Source: CAZLIC01 sp964559535
GTDB taxonomy: Bacteria > Pseudomonadota > Alphaproteobacteria > Rhodobacterales > Rhodobacteraceae
Length of the DNA stretch: 64,000 nt
Assembly (NCBI GenBank): GCA_964559535.1
Contig: CAZLIC010000006.1
Location: forward strand, 1 to 64,000
Direction of reading: 5' to 3'
The position numbers were made by a program, and so were the translations under genes. Of the stretch, positions 61,131 through 64,000 are shown piece by piece. How positions within the stretch are numbered: the first letter of the stretch is position 1; each line of letters starts with the position of its first letter. The notes under the pieces were generated by a model. It had not been told where the DNA came from. It was given only the letters and a program-made list of their open reading frames with translations, and did no database searches.

Positions 61131-61505
61131 TCAGGTCAGGGTTCGCGGGGGAGGAAGTGTGATGGCCGGACCGCCAAAACGGCGTTGCGACTGCTCAGCA
61201 TCGGGCTGAAGCACAGCCGGAACGGCCGTGGGCTGTATCGATGCCAGAGCATCCGGCAAAACGAACGCGGTGCAAATGACGCCGGGGTGGCAGGCAGGCG
61301 TTACCGAAGATTGCTGTTCGGGGGTATCGGCAGCCTCGACGGTGAGGCTAGAATGATGCTCGTTGCCCGATCCTGCTTCTGCAGACTGTCCCAACACCAA
61401 GCCCATGACCAGAGCGACAGTCAGAAGCCACATCGACGCGAAACGCAACAACCTGCGTACAAGCAGGTTTTGCGGGAGGGCCAATGGGGTTGCTGTCGCT
61501 CTCAT
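61131..61505 (-). CDS. Small secreted protein paired with L,D-transpeptidase 1
   Basis: 124 residues. N-terminal hydrophobic segment (MWLLTVALVMGLVLGQSAEA, about 25-44), then a short mature part with EHH, a pair of Cys (ACHPGVICTAFVL) and a C-terminus ending LPPPRTLT. No known domain. It follows L,D-transpeptidase 1 by 4 bases and shares its overall plan and the PPPRT ending with the small protein at 62252. Possibly a metal-binding helper (inference). Confidence 0.6.
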   Translation of the reverse strand: MRATATPLALPQNLLVRRLLRFASMWLLTVALVMGLVLGQSAEAGSGNEHHSSLTVEAADTPEQQSSVTPACHPGVICTAFVLPDALASIQPTAVPAVLQPDAEQSQRRFGGPAITLPPPRTLT

Positions 61506-61509
61506 CCGT

Positions 61510-62070
61510 TCAGATCAGCTTGACTTTCGTTCCGACCGGCGTGCGATCGAACACTTCTTCGATGTGCTCATTGTAAAGCCCGATGCAGCCGTTCGACGAG
61601 CGGCGACCGATCTTGCGCGTATCTTGGGTACCATGAATCCGGTAGTACTGCCACGAGAGATACAGGGCGCGGGTGCCAAGCGGATTGGATGGATCGCCTC
61701 CTGGCACAAAGGCTGGCCATTCCGGGTTGCGCTCCCGCATCGAGGGCGTCGGAGCCCAGCTCGGGTTTTCCCGCTTCTCGACGACCTCGGTGTATCCCCG
61801 CCGGGTCAATTCATCTGATAGCGGAACCGAAGTGGGGTAGAGAAACATCTGACCATCGCTCGTCCAGTGCTGGAGAACCTTGGCCGTGGTGTCAGAGATG
61901 ATAACCCCCACCCCAAGCGAGTCGAAGTGGTCCTGCCACTCATGGGTACGGAACGCCGAGATGTTGTTTCGGACGGGCCCTTGGTTATCCTCGGTTGCGA
62001 GGGCTGCCCGACCCGTCAAGAAAGGCGCGGCAAGGGCTCCGGCAACGAAAAGTCGTCGACTGAATCGCAT
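61510..62070 (-). CDS. L,D-transpeptidase (YkuD) 1
   Basis: 186 residues. Twin-arginine-like signal peptide MRFSRRLFVAGALAAPFLTG. The YkuD catalytic motif has H146 in YYRIHGTQD and C162 in RRSSNGCIGLYNEH. These enzymes make 3-3 peptidoglycan cross-links or attach lipoproteins, using an active-site Cys. AGAGGAG precedes the ATG. A CueR-type promoter at 62091-62122 drives it. It is divergent from the second transpeptidase unit. Confidence 0.92.
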   Translation of the reverse strand: MRFSRRLFVAGALAAPFLTGRAALATEDNQGPVRNNISAFRTHEWQDHFDSLGVGVIISDTTAKVLQHWTSDGQMFLYPTSVPLSDELTRRGYTEVVEKRENPSWAPTPSMRERNPEWPAFVPGGDPSNPLGTRALYLSWQYYRIHGTQDTRKIGRRSSNGCIGLYNEHIEEVFDRTPVGTKVKLI

Positions 62071-62090
62071 GGTCTGCTCCTCTTTTTGTA

Positions 62091-62122
62091 ATCCTTGCCG
62101 GCTTCCAACGTGGGAAGGTCAA
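62091..62122 (-). promoter_or_regulatory. CueR/HmrR-type copper-responsive promoter
   Basis: On the minus strand: -35 TTGACC (62122-62117), a 20-bp spacer and -10-like AAGGAT (62096-62091). The -35 and spacer contain CCTTCC-CACGTT-GGAAGC, closely like E. coli copA TTGACCTTCCCCTTGCTGGA. A long spacer with this dyad is the signature of copper-sensing MerR regulators. About 21 bases separate the -10 from the transpeptidase start. Confidence 0.65.
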
Positions 62123-62251
62123 ATCGCTTCCCGTGTCTCAGTGGTCACAAAGAGGTGAAGCCGTGGCGCTTTCGCCGATTTTGTTGGGAAATTCTCTGCT
62201 CACTTCGATGTGAACACCTCTCCCATACACCAGGGGCGCTATTCTGTGCCC

Positions 62252-62554
62252 ATGCGTAAGTTTGCGAACATCTTGTGTGGTCTGTGCTTGCTCGTCGCCC
62301 TTCTCTGGGCGGCGCTTCCTGATCACGCATCCCATGGCGCGCATGCAGATCATGCTCAAACCGCAGCTGTGGACCAGGACGCCCTTTGCAGCGACGGATC
62401 AGGCCATGCCTCCTGCCAGCTTGTTGCAACTGCCAGCTTGTCATTTTTCGAGGTGGCACCGTATGCCAAGTCCGCGCAGTTCGTGATCACGGCGGTCTCG
62501 GCTTCGAGCCGCGCCTTTGCCCCCCGACGCCCACCTCCGCGAACCTTCTTCTGA
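62252..62554 (+). CDS. Small secreted His/Cys protein paired with L,D-transpeptidase 2
   Basis: 100 residues. Signal peptide MRKFANILCGLCLLVALLWA, then a His-rich start to the mature part (DHASHGAHADHAQTAAVDQD), two Cys (ALCSDGSGHASCQLVA) and a C-terminus ending PPPRTFF. It resembles the small protein at 61131 in plan and ending, and loosely DUF2946. Proposed metal-binding role is inference. It is followed after 38 bases by L,D-transpeptidase 2. Confidence 0.65.
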   Translation: MRKFANILCGLCLLVALLWAALPDHASHGAHADHAQTAAVDQDALCSDGSGHASCQLVATASLSFFEVAPYAKSAQFVITAVSASSRAFAPRRPPPRTFF

Positions 62555-62592
62555 GTGAAACCTCGTCCTTCACGTTCCCCTCAGGAGTTCCC

Positions 62593-63156
62593 ATGATTAT
62601 CCGTCGATCCTTTCTCACCGGCGCAGCTGCCGCAGCCCTGTCGATGCCAACTGTCCTTCGTGCCCATACCGAAGAACCCTTCGTACTGGCCGACGAATTT
62701 CAACCTCGCGAGGTCCGCGTCCGAGAGCAACATGCCCCCGGCCAGATCCTCGTCTTCCCGCGAAGTTTCTTTCTCTATTATGTTTTCGATTCCGAGCGGG
62801 CCGTCAGGTACGGTGTCGGCGTCGGCAAGGCCGGTCTGGCATTCAAGGGATCGGCAATCATCGAACGCAAGGCCGAATGGCCGTCATGGCGCCCGACAAA
62901 CGACATGATCCGCCGGAATCCCGATCGCTATGCCCAGTTCGCCGATGGGGTTCCGGGCGGACCGGGCAACCCACTGGGCGCCCGCGCCCTCTACCTTTAC
63001 CGCGACGGGCGCGACACCTACTACCGGATTCACGGCACGACAGAGCCCTGGTCGATTGGACAATCTGTGTCGAACGGCTGCATCAGGATGCTGAACGACC
63101 ATGTGATCCAACTCTACGAGCAGGTACCCGTCGGAACGCCGGTGACTGTCCTGTGA
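62593..63156 (+). CDS. L,D-transpeptidase (YkuD) 2
   Basis: 187 residues. Twin-arginine-like signal MIIRRSFLTGAAAAALSMPT. YkuD domain with H147 in YYRIHGTTEPWSIG and C163 in VSNGCIRMLNDH, close to the ErfK/YbiS type. It is only distantly similar to transpeptidase 1. The AGGAGTTCCC site precedes the ATG. Its stop overlaps the GTG of the DsbA-like gene. Confidence 0.93.
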   Translation: MIIRRSFLTGAAAAALSMPTVLRAHTEEPFVLADEFQPREVRVREQHAPGQILVFPRSFFLYYVFDSERAVRYGVGVGKAGLAFKGSAIIERKAEWPSWRPTNDMIRRNPDRYAQFADGVPGGPGNPLGARALYLYRDGRDTYYRIHGTTEPWSIGQSVSNGCIRMLNDHVIQLYEQVPVGTPVTVL

Positions 63157-63920
63157 CGATCCGCCGTCGTGATGTCTTCGTGTTGGGGGGCATCGTAGCC
63201 TTGATCTATGGACTACGGGCCCTGCCCTGGGACCGGCTTGGTGGACGCGGGCTGTCCTATGTCGACATCGAGGGTGTGCCGCCTTTTCGTCGACTGGAGC
63301 TGGCCGCTCAGACCTCCACGGCAAACATTGCACTCGTGGGTCTCGATGGGCCACTACCTGGTGCGGGAGCACGCAGGGCGCGTATGGAGACCATTCGCAC
63401 CGACCCATGCCCGGCCTTGTTTGGGAACAGCGCCTCTAACTCTGAAGTTCCCATCGCCTACTTCAGCGAGTTTCGCTGCCCCTTCTGCCGTGCTCTCGAG
63501 CGGGATCTTGAAAGCCTGCTGGCCGAGGACCCAGCCACATTCCGGCTCGTGCAACACGAACTTCCGATCTTCGGGCCGCCGTCTGAACTGGCCGCAAGGG
63601 CATCCGTTGCCGCCGCACGCCAGGGCAAGCAACAGGAGCTTCGCCGCCGCTTCATGCGGACACCGATGGTTGCCGAAGAGGCCTCGGTACGGCGTGTTGC
63701 GGAGACCCTTGATCTGGATGTCGAGCAGCTCTTAATCGACATGTCCTCCGCCGGGGTTCAGGCTGAGCTTGACCAGACACGCGCACTTGCCGATCTCTTC
63801 GGGTTCATCGGCACCCCAGGTCTGGTGATCGGACGGACCGTGCTCAGCGGTGCGGTTCCCCTTTCCCTCCTCCGACAGATTGCGGAAGAAGAGAAGGCCG
63901 AACCAATTCCGGCCTGTTGA
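63153..63920 (+). CDS. Membrane-anchored DsbA-like thiol oxidoreductase
   Basis: 255 residues, GTG start in a GTGA overlap with the L,D-transpeptidase gene. One N-terminal anchor (VFVLGGIVALIYGLRALPW), a linker, then a thioredoxin-fold domain with C109-P-F-C112 in FSEFRCPFCRALERDLESLL and the cis-Pro loop GTPGLVIG. An extra Cys (TDPCPALFG, C86) lies before the domain. It may keep the transpeptidase catalytic Cys in the right redox state (inference from coupling). Confidence 0.9.
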   Translation: MTIRRRDVFVLGGIVALIYGLRALPWDRLGGRGLSYVDIEGVPPFRRLELAAQTSTANIALVGLDGPLPGAGARRARMETIRTDPCPALFGNSASNSEVPIAYFSEFRCPFCRALERDLESLLAEDPATFRLVQHELPIFGPPSELAARASVAAARQGKQQELRRRFMRTPMVAEEASVRRVAETLDLDVEQLLIDMSSAGVQAELDQTRALADLFGFIGTPGLVIGRTVLSGAVPLSLLRQIAEEEKAEPIPAC

Positions 63921-63924
63921 TGCG

Positions 63925-64000
63925 ATGAACACACCAACGCATATGTTGATCGGGGCCGCTGTCTTTGCGCGTCCCGTCGTGTCGGCTACGCTGGTGGCGG
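63925..64000 (+). CDS. Start of a membrane protein, DUF457/metal-dependent-hydrolase-like (partial)
   Basis: The first 25 codons read MNTPTHMLIGAAVFARPVVS and run off the window. The MNTPTHxLIGAA start is typical of small membrane proteins annotated as metal-dependent hydrolases or, in this group, misnamed CobQ-like. Four bases separate it from the DsbA-like gene, so it continues the rightward operon. Confidence 0.6.
   Translation, partial: MNTPTHMLIGAAVFARPVVSATLVA

Overview
The window looks like a chromosomal segment of a high-GC alphaproteobacterium of the Rhodobacteraceae/Paracoccaceae (Rhodobacter-like). The pointers are dnaK-dnaJ, the rpmI-rplT-pheS block, serA/serC/serB, coaBC-dut-moeB next to an rpoH-type sigma factor, and several small families typical of the group (DUF1244, DUF1127, DUF1194, DUF1989). 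Coding density is high and short ATGA/GTGA/TGATG overlaps are frequent. No database search was possible, so every call rests on motifs and recognised sequence patterns.

Layout. 1-4.8 kb: the end of dnaK, dnaJ, a DUF1244/N-formylglutamate amidohydrolase pair, pyruvate kinase and a small membrane protein. 4.8-9.2 kb: three consecutive leftward RTX calcium-binding genes between the pyk locus and rpmI-rplT. 9.4-17.5 kb: rpmI, rplT, a hemerythrin protein, a GYD protein, pheS, a higBA-like toxin-antitoxin pair, a DUF1127 protein, ruvC-ruvA (no ruvB follows), an HtpX-like protease, a DUF1989 protein, a LacI/GntR regulator and tRNA-Arg(CCT). 17.6-27 kb: a PPP-type phosphatase, a crotonase, serA-serC divergent from serB, a GNAT enzyme, a TauE/SafE exporter, a PNPOx-fold protein, a 2OG-Fe(II) oxygenase, a PCuAC copper chaperone with a DUF2946-like partner, and rpmB. 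27-35.6 kb: a large beta-helix protein, a HugZ-like protein, acs, an MHS-family transporter with a very large Ala-rich insert, and a lone receiver protein. 35.7-44 kb: two more RTX proteins around a ChaC-like protein, a CadC-type TPR regulator, a DUF1194 protein and a secreted endonuclease/phosphatase-fold protein. 44-51.5 kb: moeB/dut/coaBC, rpoH, cobU with a histidine phosphatase, a GST with a TRASH-like tail, and comM.

51.5-53.7 kb is a scar. It has REP-like palindromes, an orphan N4-gp56-type major capsid gene cut off at its 3' end, and a defective IS3-family element whose orfB fragment runs directly into the capsid gene. Beyond the IS end (53674) the sequence looks different in base and codon use, and a coherent accessory island runs to the window edge (53.8-64 kb).

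The island is the most interesting part. A leftward, mostly overlapping gene train encodes a class II c-type cytochrome, a di-haem cytochrome, a FixH-like protein, two membrane proteins (one ferric-reductase-like), a PBP2-type transpeptidase, a mono-haem cytochrome, a DsbA-like protein and a periplasmic protein. Beside it are two divergent units, each pairing an L,D-transpeptidase with a small secreted protein; the rightward unit adds a second DsbA-like protein. A CueR/HmrR-type promoter (TTGACC, 20-bp spacer, interrupted CCTTCC/GGAAG dyad) precedes the leftward L,D-transpeptidase, a second MerR-type dyad precedes the leftward dsbA, and both larger cytochromes carry MDHSxMDM-like metal-binding patches. 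My inference is a copper-responsive envelope-repair and electron-transfer module that supplies cell-wall cross-linking and thiol chemistry under copper stress.
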